A DNA stretch of 64,000 nucleotides from Martinezella lusitana (GCF_016901135.1 NZ_JAFEVL010000003.1:372001-436000); one strand, 5' to 3'; shown: positions 48,359 to 57,809, numbered from the stretch's first letter. Made by a program: numbers and translations. Notes: generated from the letters alone by a model not told the origin.

Positions 48359-49234
48359 ATGTCGCCGAGTGCCGATATGCCGATTTTTAGCGAGGCGACC
48401 TCGTCGGAGGTCTTTGCCGGGCGCCTTCCTCAACAAAGAGGCAATCAGCTGGCTCAGCTGATGGCGGCTGTCGTGGAGCATGTCCACGACCTCATCAAGG
48501 AATTCCGGCCGACACAGGACGAGTGGCGCAAGGTGATTGCCTTTCTGACAGAGGTTGGCCACGCAAGCGACGAGCGCCGACAGGAATGGGTGCTGCTGTC
48601 AGATCTCCTCGGTGCCTCGGCGCTGGTCGAGGAAATCAACTCGAAGCGGCCGAAAGGCGCGACCCCGAATACGGTTCGGGGGCCTTTCTTCCGCGATGAT
48701 GCCCCGGAGCGCGCGCCTGGCGCTTCGATCTCGCTCGATGGTGTGGGCGAGCCCCTTTCCGTGTCCGCACGTGTGCAGGATCTTGACGGCCAGCCTGTCG
48801 CCGGCGCCGAAGTCATCACCTGGCAGGCGAACGCTCAAGGGTTCTACGAAAACCAGCAGCCCGACCTGCAGCCCGAGTATAATCTGCGTGGCCTGTTTCG
48901 CACCGATCCTGATGGCCGCATCCGGTATCGAACCATCGTGCCGAAGGGATATGGCGTGCCGGACGACGGGCCGGTGGGCAGATTGCTCGCCAATGCTGGC
49001 TATCCCTTGCGCCGGCCCGCGCACCTGCATTTCGTCGTTCGCGCCGCGGGGTTCGAGACCATCACCACGCATGTCTACGATCGTAACGATCCGCATCTAG
49101 GCGAGGATGCCCTGTTCGGCGTGAAGCCCGAATTGCTGCGGGATTTCCGGGTCGCGGGTACGGATAACGCGTCGACGAAGATGCTCGACTTCACCTTCGT
49201 CATGGTCAGGGCAAAACCAGGGAGGCCGCGATGA
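48359..49234 (+). CDS. intradiol ring-cleavage dioxygenase, hydroxyquinol 1,2-dioxygenase type (first copy)
   Basis: 291 residues, with GGAGGAG four bases before the ATG. The N-terminal helical domain (about 25-105, 'RPTQDEWRKVIAFLTEVGHASDERRQEWVLLSDLLGASALVEEI') is that of catechol/hydroxyquinol dioxygenases. The catalytic domain has the non-haem iron(III) ligands Tyr163, Tyr198 ('GYGVPDDGPVG'), His222 and His224 ('RPAHLHF'), spaced as in catechol 1,2-dioxygenase. The pairing with maleylacetate reductase in the next gene favours hydroxyquinol, whose cleavage gives maleylacetate. Overlaps the reductase gene by four bases. Confidence 0.87.
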   Translation: MSPSADMPIFSEATSSEVFAGRLPQQRGNQLAQLMAAVVEHVHDLIKEFRPTQDEWRKVIAFLTEVGHASDERRQEWVLLSDLLGASALVEEINSKRPKGATPNTVRGPFFRDDAPERAPGASISLDGVGEPLSVSARVQDLDGQPVAGAEVITWQANAQGFYENQQPDLQPEYNLRGLFRTDPDGRIRYRTIVPKGYGVPDDGPVGRLLANAGYPLRRPAHLHFVVRAAGFETITTHVYDRNDPHLGEDALFGVKPELLRDFRVAGTDNASTKMLDFTFVMVRAKPGRPR

Positions 49235-50289
49235 TCAGCGAATTTTCCTATGCCGGAAGTGCTGCCCGGATCGTCTTTGGCGAAGGCAAGAGCAACAGCG
49301 TGGCCGACTGGGTGGAGAAATCCGGCCGTCAGCGTGCACTGGTCCTGTCCACGCCGCAACAGCGCGCCGACGCGGAGGCTCTTTCGAAGAGCCTGGGGCA
49401 GCTCTCGGCCGGGGTTTTTGCCGGCGCAGTCATGCATACGCCGGTCGACGTGACGGAGAGGGCGATGGAAGCCGTTAGCGAAGCCAAGGCGGATTGTGTG
49501 GTGTCGCTCGGCGGTGGTTCGACGACCGGCCTTGGAAAGGCCATCGCCTATCGCACGGATCTGCTCCAGATCGTGGTGCCGACGACCTATGCCGGCTCCG
49601 AGGTCACGCCCATCCTCGGCCAGACCGAGCGGGGTGTGAAGACGACGGTACGGCATGAGAGGATATTGCCGGAGATCGTCATTTACGATCCGCTGCTGAC
49701 CCATGGATTGCCGGTCATCATGAGCGTGACGAGCGGGCTGAACGCCATGGCGCATGCCGTCGAGGGACTTTATGCGCAGGATCGCAATCCGATTTCGAGC
49801 CTGATGGCGATCGAGGGGCTGAGGGCTTTCAAGTCCAGCCTACCGGCCATAGTCGATGATCCCAAGAATGCTTCTGCGCGTAGCGAAGCGCTCTATGCCG
49901 CATGGTTGTGCGGTTCGGTTCTCGGGGCCGTCGGCATGGCCCTGCACCATAAGATCTGCCACACGCTGGGCGGCCTGTTCGACACGCCGCATGCCGAGAC
50001 GCATGCTGTCATGCTGCCGCATACGGCAGCCTTCAATGCGCATGCCGCGCGCAGCGAGCTTGCCCCGGCGGCGGAGCTTTTTGGCGGTTCCATCGGCGGT
50101 GGCCTCTGGGACTTTGCCAAGTCGATCGGCGCGCCCTTGAGCCTGAAGGCTGTCGGCCTCAGCGAGGAGGATCTCGACAGGGCCACATCGGCTGCAATGG
50201 AAAATCCTTACTGGAACCCGAGGCCGGTCGATCGCGCCTCGATCCGTCAAATGCTGCAGGAAGCCTGGGAAGGCAAACGCCCGGGGTAG
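49231..50289 (+). CDS. maleylacetate reductase
   Basis: 352 residues. Iron-dependent alcohol dehydrogenase fold: 'RIVFGEGKSNSV' start, NAD-binding 'VSLGGGSTTGLGKAIAY' (about 91-107), 'VPTTYAGSEVTPILG', and the C-terminal helical domain with 'NAMAHAVEGLYA' and 'HHKICHTLGGLFDTPHAETHAVMLPH'. The length and the 'Y-A-G-S-E' segment fit maleylacetate reductase, which converts maleylacetate to 3-oxoadipate with NADH. The overlap with the dioxygenase gene (ATGA) makes this role very likely. Confidence 0.88.
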   Translation: MISEFSYAGSAARIVFGEGKSNSVADWVEKSGRQRALVLSTPQQRADAEALSKSLGQLSAGVFAGAVMHTPVDVTERAMEAVSEAKADCVVSLGGGSTTGLGKAIAYRTDLLQIVVPTTYAGSEVTPILGQTERGVKTTVRHERILPEIVIYDPLLTHGLPVIMSVTSGLNAMAHAVEGLYAQDRNPISSLMAIEGLRAFKSSLPAIVDDPKNASARSEALYAAWLCGSVLGAVGMALHHKICHTLGGLFDTPHAETHAVMLPHTAAFNAHAARSELAPAAELFGGSIGGGLWDFAKSIGAPLSLKAVGLSEEDLDRATSAAMENPYWNPRPVDRASIRQMLQEAWEGKRPG

Positions 50290-50298
50290 GAAACGATC

Positions 50299-50313
50299 CG
50301 CGCCGCAGGCGCG
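50299..50313 (+). other. stem-loop before the binding-protein gene
   Basis: CGCGCC-GCA-GGCGCG, a perfect six-base stem with a three-base loop, then CTCTTT. It lies in the gap before the substrate-binding protein. Such hairpins often mark RNA processing that raises expression of the binding-protein gene relative to its neighbours; a partial terminator is the alternative. Confidence 0.4.
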
Positions 50314-50347
50314 CTCTTTGGGAGGAGAGGGGATCATGGGAGGAAAC

Positions 50348-51628
50348 ATGTTTACCAGACGCGATTTTCTGAAAACCACGGCTGCCGGCGGCACCGCGAT
50401 TGCGGTATCCGCTTTCGCGGCGCCGGCGATTGCCCAGAAGAAGCCGATCAAGCTCGGCTATGTCAGCCCGCAGACCGGGCCGCTCGCCGGCTTCGGCGAG
50501 GCCGATAAGTTCGTCATCGACAATTTTATCGCGACGACCAAGAAGCTCGGCCTCAGCTACGAGGTCGTGGTCAAGGACAGCCAATCCAATCCCAATCGGG
50601 CGGCTGCCGTTGCGAAGGAACTGATCGTCACCGACGAGGTCAACCTGGTGCTGGTCTCGTCGACGCCGGAAACCACCAATCCGGTGTCCACCACCTGCGA
50701 GGCGGAGGAGATGCCCTGCATCTCCACGGTGGCGCCCTGGCAACCCTGGTTCATCGGCCAGCAGGGAAATCCGGGTGACCCGTCGAGCTGGAAGCCCTTC
50801 AACTATGCCTATCACTTCTTCTGGGGGCTTGAGGACATCATTGCCGTCTTTACCGGCATGTGGAGCCAGATCGAGACCAACAAGAAGGTCGGTGGCCTCT
50901 TCCCCAATGATGGTGACGGCAACGCCTGGGGCGACAAGGTCGTGGGCTTCCCGCCCGTGCTGGAAAAGCTCGGCTACAGCCTCACCGACACCGGCCGCTT
51001 CCAGAACCTGACGGATGATTTTTCCGCGCAGATCAACGCCTTCAAGCAGGGCCAGACCGATATCCTGACCGGCGTGCTCATTCCGCCCGACCTGACGACC
51101 TTCTGGAACCAGGCCAAGCAGCAGGGTCTCAAGCCAAAGATCGCGTCGATCGGCAAGGCGCTCCTGTTCCCGCAGACGGTGGCGGCATTGGGCAATGCCG
51201 GCCATAATCTCTCGACCGAGGTCTGGTGGACGCCGAGCCATCCCTTCAAATCGTCGTTGACGGGGCAAACGGCCGCCGACGTGGCTGCAGCCTTCACCCA
51301 GGCGACCGGCCGTCCATGGACGCAGCCAATCGGCTTCGCCCATGCGCTCTTCGAGCTCGCTGTCGATGTGATGAAGCGGGCCGAGGATGTGGGCGAGGGC
51401 GATGCCGTCGCCAAAGCCATCGGCGAGACCAAGTTGGATACGCTCGTCGGACCGATCGCCTGGGGAAGCGACAAGCTGCCGCCGTTCGCCCAGAAGAATG
51501 TCGCCAAGACGCCGCTGGTCGGCGGTCAATGGCGGCTGAAGACCGATGGCGGCTATGACCTCGTCGTGGTCGAAAACGGCCTGGCGCCCAACGTGCCCCT
51601 GGGCGGCAAGCTGGAAGCCCTGACGTGA
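50348..51628 (+). CDS. HAAT-type ABC transporter substrate-binding protein (LivK-like)
   Basis: 426 residues from the ATG at 50348, with GGAGG five bases upstream; in-frame ATGs at 50336 and 50318 are also possible. A twin-arginine-like signal ('FTRRDFLKTTAAGGTAIAVSAF', cleavage near AIA-QK) is followed by a family 6 binding protein: 'IKLGYVSPQTGPLAGFGEADKFVIDNFIATTKKLGLSYEVVVKDSQSNPNRAAAVAKELI'. In an aromatic catabolic operon it most likely binds a phenolic or aromatic acid rather than an amino acid. The complete livG-F-H-M-type set follows. Confidence 0.88.
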   Translation: MFTRRDFLKTTAAGGTAIAVSAFAAPAIAQKKPIKLGYVSPQTGPLAGFGEADKFVIDNFIATTKKLGLSYEVVVKDSQSNPNRAAAVAKELIVTDEVNLVLVSSTPETTNPVSTTCEAEEMPCISTVAPWQPWFIGQQGNPGDPSSWKPFNYAYHFFWGLEDIIAVFTGMWSQIETNKKVGGLFPNDGDGNAWGDKVVGFPPVLEKLGYSLTDTGRFQNLTDDFSAQINAFKQGQTDILTGVLIPPDLTTFWNQAKQQGLKPKIASIGKALLFPQTVAALGNAGHNLSTEVWWTPSHPFKSSLTGQTAADVAAAFTQATGRPWTQPIGFAHALFELAVDVMKRAEDVGEGDAVAKAIGETKLDTLVGPIAWGSDKLPPFAQKNVAKTPLVGGQWRLKTDGGYDLVVVENGLAPNVPLGGKLEALT

Positions 51629-51698
51629 TCTCGCGCCGCCATCAAACCCGTTGCCCTACGCTCGACGTGGTGGGGCAACAGCAATCGGGAGGAGCGCC

Positions 51699-52418
51699 AT
51701 GCCCCTGCTTGAGCTGAACGACGTATCCAAGTCTTTCGGGGCACTCGTGGTCGCCGAGAACATCGGCTTTTCGGTCGAGGCCGGCGAGGCCCTGGGCGTC
51801 ATAGGACCGAATGGCGCGGGCAAGTCGACACTCTTCAATCTGATCACCGGCAATCTTGCTGTTGATCGCGGATCGATCGAATTTGACGGTCGCGACGTGA
51901 CGCGTGATCCTCCCATGCATCGGTGCTTTGCCGGTATGGGGCGCACGTTTCAGATCCCGCAGCCCTTCGAGCGGTTGACGGTCTATGAAAACCTGCTGGT
52001 CGCCGGCGCCTTCGGTTCGCGAACTTCGGAGCGGGAGGTGGAAGCCTATTGCGCCGATGTCCTCGTCGACACGGGTCTCATCGGCAAGGCCAATAATCTT
52101 GCCGGTTCTCTGTCCCTGCTGGAACGGAAGAGACTGGAGTTGGCGCGTGCTTTGGCGACCAAGCCCAAGCTTCTCCTGCTCGATGAAATCGCCGGCGGCC
52201 TGACTGATGGCGAATGCCGGCAGCTGATCGCCACGATCAAACGCGTTCATCAGCGGGGTGTGACGATCATCTGGATCGAACACGTGCTGCATGCGCTGAC
52301 GGCGGTGGCCGAGCGATTGCTCGTGCTCAACTTCGGGCGGATGATCGGCATCGGCGAGCCCGACGCCATCATGAACTCGCGCGACGTCCGCGAAATCTAT
52401 CTCGGCATGGAGGTGTGA
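51699..52418 (+). CDS. HAAT-type ABC transporter ATPase, LivG type
   Basis: 239 residues from MPLLELNDVSKSFG at 51699, with GGGAGGAG upstream. Walker A 'GPNGAGKST', LivG-type signature region 'LAGSLSLLERKRLELARALATKPKLLLLDEIAGGLTDGE' and the LivG tail 'GEPDAIMNSRDVREIYLGMEV'. In place of LSGGQ it has 'LSLLERK', normal for this subfamily. Overlaps the next gene by one base (TGATG). Confidence 0.9.
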   Translation: MPLLELNDVSKSFGALVVAENIGFSVEAGEALGVIGPNGAGKSTLFNLITGNLAVDRGSIEFDGRDVTRDPPMHRCFAGMGRTFQIPQPFERLTVYENLLVAGAFGSRTSEREVEAYCADVLVDTGLIGKANNLAGSLSLLERKRLELARALATKPKLLLLDEIAGGLTDGECRQLIATIKRVHQRGVTIIWIEHVLHALTAVAERLLVLNFGRMIGIGEPDAIMNSRDVREIYLGMEV

Positions 52419-53140
52419 TGGCAAACCTTCTGCAGATAGCCGGCCTCAAGGCCTTCTACCGCGATTTCCAGGCGCTCTTCGGCGTCGATCTGTACCTCGA
52501 TGCCGGTGAAACGGTCGCGGTCATCGGTGCCAATGGCGCCGGCAAATCGACGTTGATGCGATCGATCGCCGGCGTTCTCAGCAACCAGCCTGAGATGGTG
52601 ATCTACAAAGGTGAGCCGATCGGAGCGCTTTCTGCGCCCGACGTCATGGCTCGCGGCATCGCTCTCGTTCCGGAAGGGCGCAAGCTGTTTGCCTCCATGA
52701 CCGTGGAGGAGAACCTGCTGATCGGAACATACGGCCGCAAGGTCGACGGACCGTGGACGCTGCGCAGCGTCTACGAGCTTTTTCCCATCCTTGAGGAGCG
52801 GCGGCACAATCCTTCGACGGCACTTTCCGGTGGCCAGCAGCAGATGGTGGCGATCGGTCGGGCGCTGATGTCCAATCCGCAGGTTCTGCTGTGCGATGAG
52901 CTGAGCCTTGGTCTGGCGCCCGTCGTCATCAAGGATATCTATGCGGCCTTCCCCCGCATCCGCGCTACGGGCGCCGCCATCGTCATCGTCGAGCAGGATA
53001 TCGGCCAGGCGCTTGCCGTGTCCGACCGTGTCTACTGCATGATGGAAGGCCGGATCACCTTGACCGGCCGCCCCGGAGAACTCGACCGCGCGCAGATCCA
53101 CGCCGCCTATTTCGGAGCTGATCAACATGAACTGGGTTGA
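52418..53140 (+). CDS. HAAT-type ABC transporter ATPase, LivF type
   Basis: 240 residues from MANLLQIAGLKAFY at 52418, with GGAGG upstream inside livG. Walker A 'GANGAGKST', 'LVPEGRKLFASMTVEENLLIG' (typical LivF segment), signature 'LSGGQQQMVAIGRALMSNPQVLLCDELSLGLAPVV'. It overlaps the LivH-type gene by 14 bases. Confidence 0.9.
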   Translation: MANLLQIAGLKAFYRDFQALFGVDLYLDAGETVAVIGANGAGKSTLMRSIAGVLSNQPEMVIYKGEPIGALSAPDVMARGIALVPEGRKLFASMTVEENLLIGTYGRKVDGPWTLRSVYELFPILEERRHNPSTALSGGQQQMVAIGRALMSNPQVLLCDELSLGLAPVVIKDIYAAFPRIRATGAAIVIVEQDIGQALAVSDRVYCMMEGRITLTGRPGELDRAQIHAAYFGADQHELG

Positions 53141-53990
53141 TACGATCCTCCAAGGCGTTCTGCTCGGCGGGCTCTATGCCCTGTTTGCCGCTGGGCTCAG
53201 CCTCGTGTTCGGCATCATGCGATTGGTCAATCTGGCGCATGGAGACCTTATCGTCTTTGCGGCCTTTCTCATCCTCGTGCTGGTCTCGATGCTTGGGGTC
53301 AATCCGTTCCTCGCCGCCGCGATCGCAGCACCCCTGATGTTCGCGATCGGCTGGCTGGTGCAATTCCTTCTTCTCAATCGCACCCTCGGCAAGGACATCC
53401 TGCCGCCGCTGCTCGTCACCTTCGGCCTCTCGATCGTCATCCAAAACGGGCTCATGGAAGGCTTCAGTGCCGACAGCCGCCGCGTGTCGGCCGGCGCACT
53501 GGAGACGGCCTCCATTCCGGTTGCCGGCCTCAATATCGGCCTCATGCCGCTGTTGACATTCGCCTCGGCAATCCTTGTCATCCTCGTGCTGAACCGCCTG
53601 ATCTACAGCACATCGATCGGCCGCGCGTTCCGGGCAACCTCCGATGATCCGGTGACGGCAGGGTTGATGGGCATCCGTCCGGAACGGATTTTTGCCATGG
53701 CGACCGGGATCGCCATGGTCGTCGTGACGATCGCCGCACTTTATCTCGGAACCCGCGCGAATTTCGATCCGAGCGCCGGACCGTCGCGATTGATCTACGC
53801 CTTCGAGGCCGTGATCATCGGCGGTCTCGGCTCGCTATGGGGGACGCTCGCCGGCGGTATTATCCTTGGCGTTGCGCAGACCTTCGGTGCCGCCATCAAT
53901 CCGGAGTGGCAGATCCTGGCGGGTCACATCGCCTTTCTCCTCGTACTCGTCTGCAAGCCGCGTGGTCTTTTCCCACGAGCGGTCGATTGA
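53127..53990 (+). CDS. HAAT-type ABC transporter permease, LivH type
   Basis: 287 residues. Starts 'WVDTILQGVLLGGLYALFAAGLSLVFGIMRLVNLAHGDLIVFAAF', the hallmark of LivH permeases, and continues with about eight membrane helices to 'AGHIAFLLVLVCKPRGLFPRA'. Forms the membrane pore with LivM. Confidence 0.92.
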   Translation: MNWVDTILQGVLLGGLYALFAAGLSLVFGIMRLVNLAHGDLIVFAAFLILVLVSMLGVNPFLAAAIAAPLMFAIGWLVQFLLLNRTLGKDILPPLLVTFGLSIVIQNGLMEGFSADSRRVSAGALETASIPVAGLNIGLMPLLTFASAILVILVLNRLIYSTSIGRAFRATSDDPVTAGLMGIRPERIFAMATGIAMVVVTIAALYLGTRANFDPSAGPSRLIYAFEAVIIGGLGSLWGTLAGGIILGVAQTFGAAINPEWQILAGHIAFLLVLVCKPRGLFPRAVD

Positions 53991-53997
53991 GGGCCCC

Positions 53998-55113
53998 ATG
54001 ACGTCAGGTTTCGAAACAATGATGACAGAAGATGGATCCCAAACCCCTTGGCGCACCGAAATAGGCACACGGCTTTCGACAGGCTTCGCGGGCGTCGCTC
54101 TGCTCTTGCTTGCGGGTTTGGCCTTCGCGCCCTTTTTGGTATCGCGCGGTGTGCTGCAGGACCTGTTCTTCATTCTGACCATGCTGGCGCTCGCGCAAAG
54201 CTGGAACCTTCTTGCCGGCTATGCCGGACTGATCTCGGTCGGGCAGCAGCTTTTCGTCGGCTGCGGTGCCTATGCCCTCTTCGGACTTGTCATCCTTCTC
54301 GGCCTGGACCCGATCCTCGCGGTGCTACTGGCCGGTGTGGTTGCGGCACTTCTCGCCATCCCCACCGCCTTCTTCGTGTTTCGCCTGCACGGACCCTATT
54401 TCGCCATCGGCACCTGGGTGATCGCGGAAGTCGGGCGGCTGGTGCTTGCGCAGTGGAAGATGCTCGGCGGCGGCACGGGAACCTCCTTACCGCGTGAGGC
54501 GACCAGGGACATGGCCGGCATCGCGCTGCTCAAGGATTGGTTCGGCATGAAGGCAGCGCTTGCCGCCGATGCCCTCACCTTCTGGCTGGCGCTGATCATG
54601 GTCGCGGTCACCATCGGCTTCGTCTATCGCCTGCTCAAAAGCAAGCAGGGCCTCGGCCTGGCGGCCGTGCGCGACAACGAGACCGCCGCTCGCGCGTTGG
54701 GTGTGGATGCCAGGCGCATGAAGGTGACGGTCTATCTCGCCACGGCCTTTCTGACAGGCATCGTCGGTGCCCTGATCTATCTGCAGAAGGGCCGGATTTC
54801 CCCGGATGCCGCCTTTTCGCTCACGGACTGGACCGCCTACGTGCTTTTCATCGTTGTTATCGGCGGCATCGGAACGATCGAGGGGCCGATCCTCGGCGTC
54901 ATCCTATTCTTTTTCCTGCAGAATGCGCTCGCAAGCTATGGGTCCTGGTACCTGCTGCTGCTCGGTGCACTCGCGATCGCCACCATGTTGTTTGCGCCGC
55001 GCGGCCTTTGGGGCTTGGTCAGCGAGCGCACCGGCATCGAACTCTTTCCGGTCCGCCGTGTCTTGAAGGGCAGACCGCTCGCACAATCAGCAAAGGGAGG
55101 GCCAAATGGCTGA
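53998..55113 (+). CDS. HAAT-type ABC transporter permease, LivM type
   Basis: 371 residues from MTSGFETMM at 53998 (MMTEDG at 54019 is possible). About nine membrane helices with the LivM segments 'LAQSWNLLAGYAGLISVGQQLFVGCGAYAL', 'HGPYFAIGTWVIAEVGRLVL' and 'GLAAVRDNETAARALGVDARRMKVTVYLATAFLTGIVGALIY'. The stop overlaps the start of the hydroxylase gene by eight bases, so transport and hydroxylation are translated from one message. Confidence 0.9.
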   Translation: MTSGFETMMTEDGSQTPWRTEIGTRLSTGFAGVALLLLAGLAFAPFLVSRGVLQDLFFILTMLALAQSWNLLAGYAGLISVGQQLFVGCGAYALFGLVILLGLDPILAVLLAGVVAALLAIPTAFFVFRLHGPYFAIGTWVIAEVGRLVLAQWKMLGGGTGTSLPREATRDMAGIALLKDWFGMKAALAADALTFWLALIMVAVTIGFVYRLLKSKQGLGLAAVRDNETAARALGVDARRMKVTVYLATAFLTGIVGALIYLQKGRISPDAAFSLTDWTAYVLFIVVIGGIGTIEGPILGVILFFFLQNALASYGSWYLLLLGALAIATMLFAPRGLWGLVSERTGIELFPVRRVLKGRPLAQSAKGGPNG

Positions 55114-56860
55114 CATCACAACCGACGTTCTCATCATTGGCACGGGGCCTGCCGGCTCGGCGACGGCCGCATTGCTGGCCAGCTACGGGTTGGAGCCTCT
55201 GGTGATCAACCGCTATCGCTGGCTGGCCACCACGCCGCGAGCGCACATCACCAACCAGCGCACCATGGAAGTTCTGCGCGATCTGGGCCGCGATGTGGAG
55301 GACGAAGCCTATATGTTCGCGACCGAACAGGAACTGATGGGCGAAAACGTCTTCTGCACGGCGATCAATGGCGAGGAGATCGGCCGCATGAAGAGCTGGG
55401 GCACGCATCCGCTCTCGCAGGCGGAACACCAGCTCTCATCGCCGAGCCATATGAACGATCTGCCCCAGACCTTCATGGAGCCGCTCCTCTTCAAGACCGC
55501 CTGTTCGCGTGGCGCGCAGGCGCGCATGTCGACGGAGTATCTGAGCCACGTACAGGACGAGGACGGCGTGACCACGACATGCCTCGATCGGCTGACGGGG
55601 AACGAGGTCACCGTGCGCTCCAAGTTTCTGATCGGCGCCGATGGCGGCAATTCCAAAGTTGCCGAGCATGCCGGCCTCAGCTTCGAGGGAAAGATGGGGG
55701 TCGCGGGCTCGATGAACATCCTCTTCGAGGCGGATCTCTCGCCCTATGTTTCGCGCCGTCCCTCGGTGCTTTACTGGGTGCTGCAGCCGGGAGCCGATGT
55801 CGGCGGCATCGGCATGGGCCTCGTGCGCATGGTGCGGCCCTGGCACGAGTGGTTGATCGTCTGGGGCTATGACATCAACGAACCGCCCCCGGCTGTCGAC
55901 GAAGCATTTGCGATCAGGGTGGTGCGCGACCTCACCGGCGTTGCCGACCTGCAGCCGAAGATAAAATCCGTGTCGACCTGGACCGTCAACAACATGTACG
56001 CCACCGCCATGTCCAACGGCCGGGTGTTCTGCATGGGCGATGCCGCCCATCGCCATCCTCCCTCTAACGGCCTAGGCTCCAACACGTCCATTCAGGACGG
56101 TTTCAACCTCGCCTGGAAGCTGGCAATGGTGATCAGGGGGCAGGCGGGCCGTGGCCTTCTCGACAGCTATCAAGCGGAGCGGGCGCCGGTCGCCAAGCAG
56201 ATCGTCACCCGCGCCAACAAGTCGATCGAGGAATTCGGGCCGATCTTCAGGGCGTGCGGCCTTCTGGACTCCGTCGATCCGGTGAAGATGCAGCAAAACA
56301 TGGATGCCCGCTGTGACGACACGCCCGACGCCGAACGGCAGCGCAAGGAGATCCGCGAGGCCATTGCGGCCAAGGTCTATGAATTCGACGCGCATGGTGT
56401 CGAAATGAACCAGCGCTACCGGTCGGACGCCATCGTCACCGACGGGCAGCCGGAGCCCGATTTCGAGAAGGACGCGGAGCTGCATTATCAGCCGACGACA
56501 TGGCCAGGCGCACGCCTGCCGCATGCCTGGCTCTTCGGCCCCGACGGGGAAAAGGTGTCGACGCTCGACATTACCGGCCATGGACGGTTTACCGTGCTGA
56601 CCGGCATCGGCGGCGATGCCTGGCTTGCGGCGGCAAGGGCGCTTGCAAAGGAGCTCGGCATAGAGCTCATCGCGCACAAGATCGGTCCGCGGCAGCAATG
56701 GCAGGACTATACCGGCGATTGGGCGCGGGCGCGTGAAATCCGAGATTCGGGCGCCATCCTCGTTCGTCCGGATCATCACGTCGCCTGGCGCTGTGACGGC
56801 ACCATCGCCGATCCTGTCGGTGAACTGCGCCGCGTGTTGAACATCATTTTGGATCGGTGA
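55106..56860 (+). CDS. FAD-dependent phenol hydroxylase (TfdB-like, class A)
   Basis: 584 residues, with GGGAGGG before the ATG. FAD motif 'GTGPAGSA' at 12-19, the class A segment 'LIGADGGNSKVAEHAG' around 185, and 'GDAAHRHPPSNGLGSNTSIQDGFNLAWKL' around 312-340 for the second FAD contact. The C-terminal thioredoxin-like domain ('PHAWLFGPDGEKVSTLDITGHGRFTVLTGIGGDAWLAAA') is that of 2,4-dichlorophenol/phenol hydroxylases. It would hydroxylate a phenolic, for example resorcinol or a related compound, to a trihydroxybenzene for the dioxygenases. The exact substrate is not readable. Confidence 0.85.
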   Translation: MADITTDVLIIGTGPAGSATAALLASYGLEPLVINRYRWLATTPRAHITNQRTMEVLRDLGRDVEDEAYMFATEQELMGENVFCTAINGEEIGRMKSWGTHPLSQAEHQLSSPSHMNDLPQTFMEPLLFKTACSRGAQARMSTEYLSHVQDEDGVTTTCLDRLTGNEVTVRSKFLIGADGGNSKVAEHAGLSFEGKMGVAGSMNILFEADLSPYVSRRPSVLYWVLQPGADVGGIGMGLVRMVRPWHEWLIVWGYDINEPPPAVDEAFAIRVVRDLTGVADLQPKIKSVSTWTVNNMYATAMSNGRVFCMGDAAHRHPPSNGLGSNTSIQDGFNLAWKLAMVIRGQAGRGLLDSYQAERAPVAKQIVTRANKSIEEFGPIFRACGLLDSVDPVKMQQNMDARCDDTPDAERQRKEIREAIAAKVYEFDAHGVEMNQRYRSDAIVTDGQPEPDFEKDAELHYQPTTWPGARLPHAWLFGPDGEKVSTLDITGHGRFTVLTGIGGDAWLAAARALAKELGIELIAHKIGPRQQWQDYTGDWARAREIRDSGAILVRPDHHVAWRCDGTIADPVGELRRVLNIILDR

Positions 56861-56866
56861 CTGATC

Positions 56867-57754
56867 ATGGAAGCGCATGAAAAAGGGTATTTCACAGAGG
56901 AAAACTCGGTCGAGGTCGTGACCGGCCGTAACGCCAACGCCAAAAGCGAACGGCTGAAGGAGATCATGTCGGTCGTTACGCAGAAGCTTCACGAGGCGGT
57001 AAAGCAGATCGAGCCGACCCAGGAAGAGTGGATGGAGGCGATCCTCTTCCTCACCCGGACGGGCGGGATGTGCAACGAGTGGCGTCAGGAATTTATCCTG
57101 CTTTCGGACGTGCTTGGCGTGTCGATGCTGGTCGACGCCATCAACAACCGCAAGCCTACGGGCGCATCCGAGAGCACCGTGCTGGGTCCGTTCCATGTCG
57201 CCGATGCGCCGGAATTGCCGATGGGCGCCAATATCTGCCTCGATAGCAAGGGCGAGGATATGGTGATCTCCGGCCGCATCCTGGATATAGAGGGTAACCC
57301 TATCAAGGATGCGGTCATTGATGTCTGGCAGGCCAATGACGAGGGCTTCTACGATGTCCAGCAGAAAGGTCTTCAGCCTGATTTTAATCTGCGCGGGATA
57401 TTCCGAACCGGAGCGGATGGCACCTACTGGTTCCGGGCGGTCAAGCCGAAATACTATCCGATCCCGGATGATGGACCGGTCGGCCAGTTGCTGGCCCAGC
57501 TCGGCCGTCACCCGTACCGGCCGGCGCATCTGCACTACATCATCTCGGCCGATGGTTTTGAAACGCTGACGACCCACATCTTCGATCCGGATGATCCCTA
57601 CATCCATTCGGATGCGGTCTTCGGCGTGAAGGAGAGCCTGCTCGCTAAGTTCAGGCTGACGGAAGATCAAGCACGGTCGAAACAGCTAGAATTCTCGGGC
57701 AAATTCTGGGAGGTCAACCACGACTTCGTTCTCGCCCATAAGCGAGAAGTCTAG
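56867..57754 (+). CDS. intradiol ring-cleavage dioxygenase, hydroxyquinol 1,2-dioxygenase type (second copy)
   Basis: 295 residues. Same build as the first copy: N-terminal helical domain (about 30-100) and iron ligands Tyr162, Tyr197 ('YYPIPDDGPVG'), His221 and His223 ('RPAHLHY'). 'NLRGIFRTGADGTYWFRAVKP' is typical of hydroxyquinol or hydroxybenzene dioxygenases. Sequence differs considerably from the first copy in the same operon, so it is not a recent duplicate and may prefer another substituted ring. It lies six bases after the hydroxylase gene, the last gene of the operon. Confidence 0.86.
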   Translation: MEAHEKGYFTEENSVEVVTGRNANAKSERLKEIMSVVTQKLHEAVKQIEPTQEEWMEAILFLTRTGGMCNEWRQEFILLSDVLGVSMLVDAINNRKPTGASESTVLGPFHVADAPELPMGANICLDSKGEDMVISGRILDIEGNPIKDAVIDVWQANDEGFYDVQQKGLQPDFNLRGIFRTGADGTYWFRAVKPKYYPIPDDGPVGQLLAQLGRHPYRPAHLHYIISADGFETLTTHIFDPDDPYIHSDAVFGVKESLLAKFRLTEDQARSKQLEFSGKFWEVNHDFVLAHKREV

Positions 57755-57781
57755 GACATGGTTAACGATGCGTCTTGGACA

Positions 57782-57809
57782 ATCGGCAGCCGGAAGGTGG
57801 GCTGCCGAT
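57782..57809. terminator. strong hairpin between convergent operons
   Basis: ATCGGCAGCC, an eight-base loop, then its perfect reverse complement. It lies between the stops of the second dioxygenase and phhA, where a bidirectional terminator is expected. There is no long T-run but 'CCTTGT' follows on the plus strand and 'TTGTCC' on the minus strand. Confidence 0.6.
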
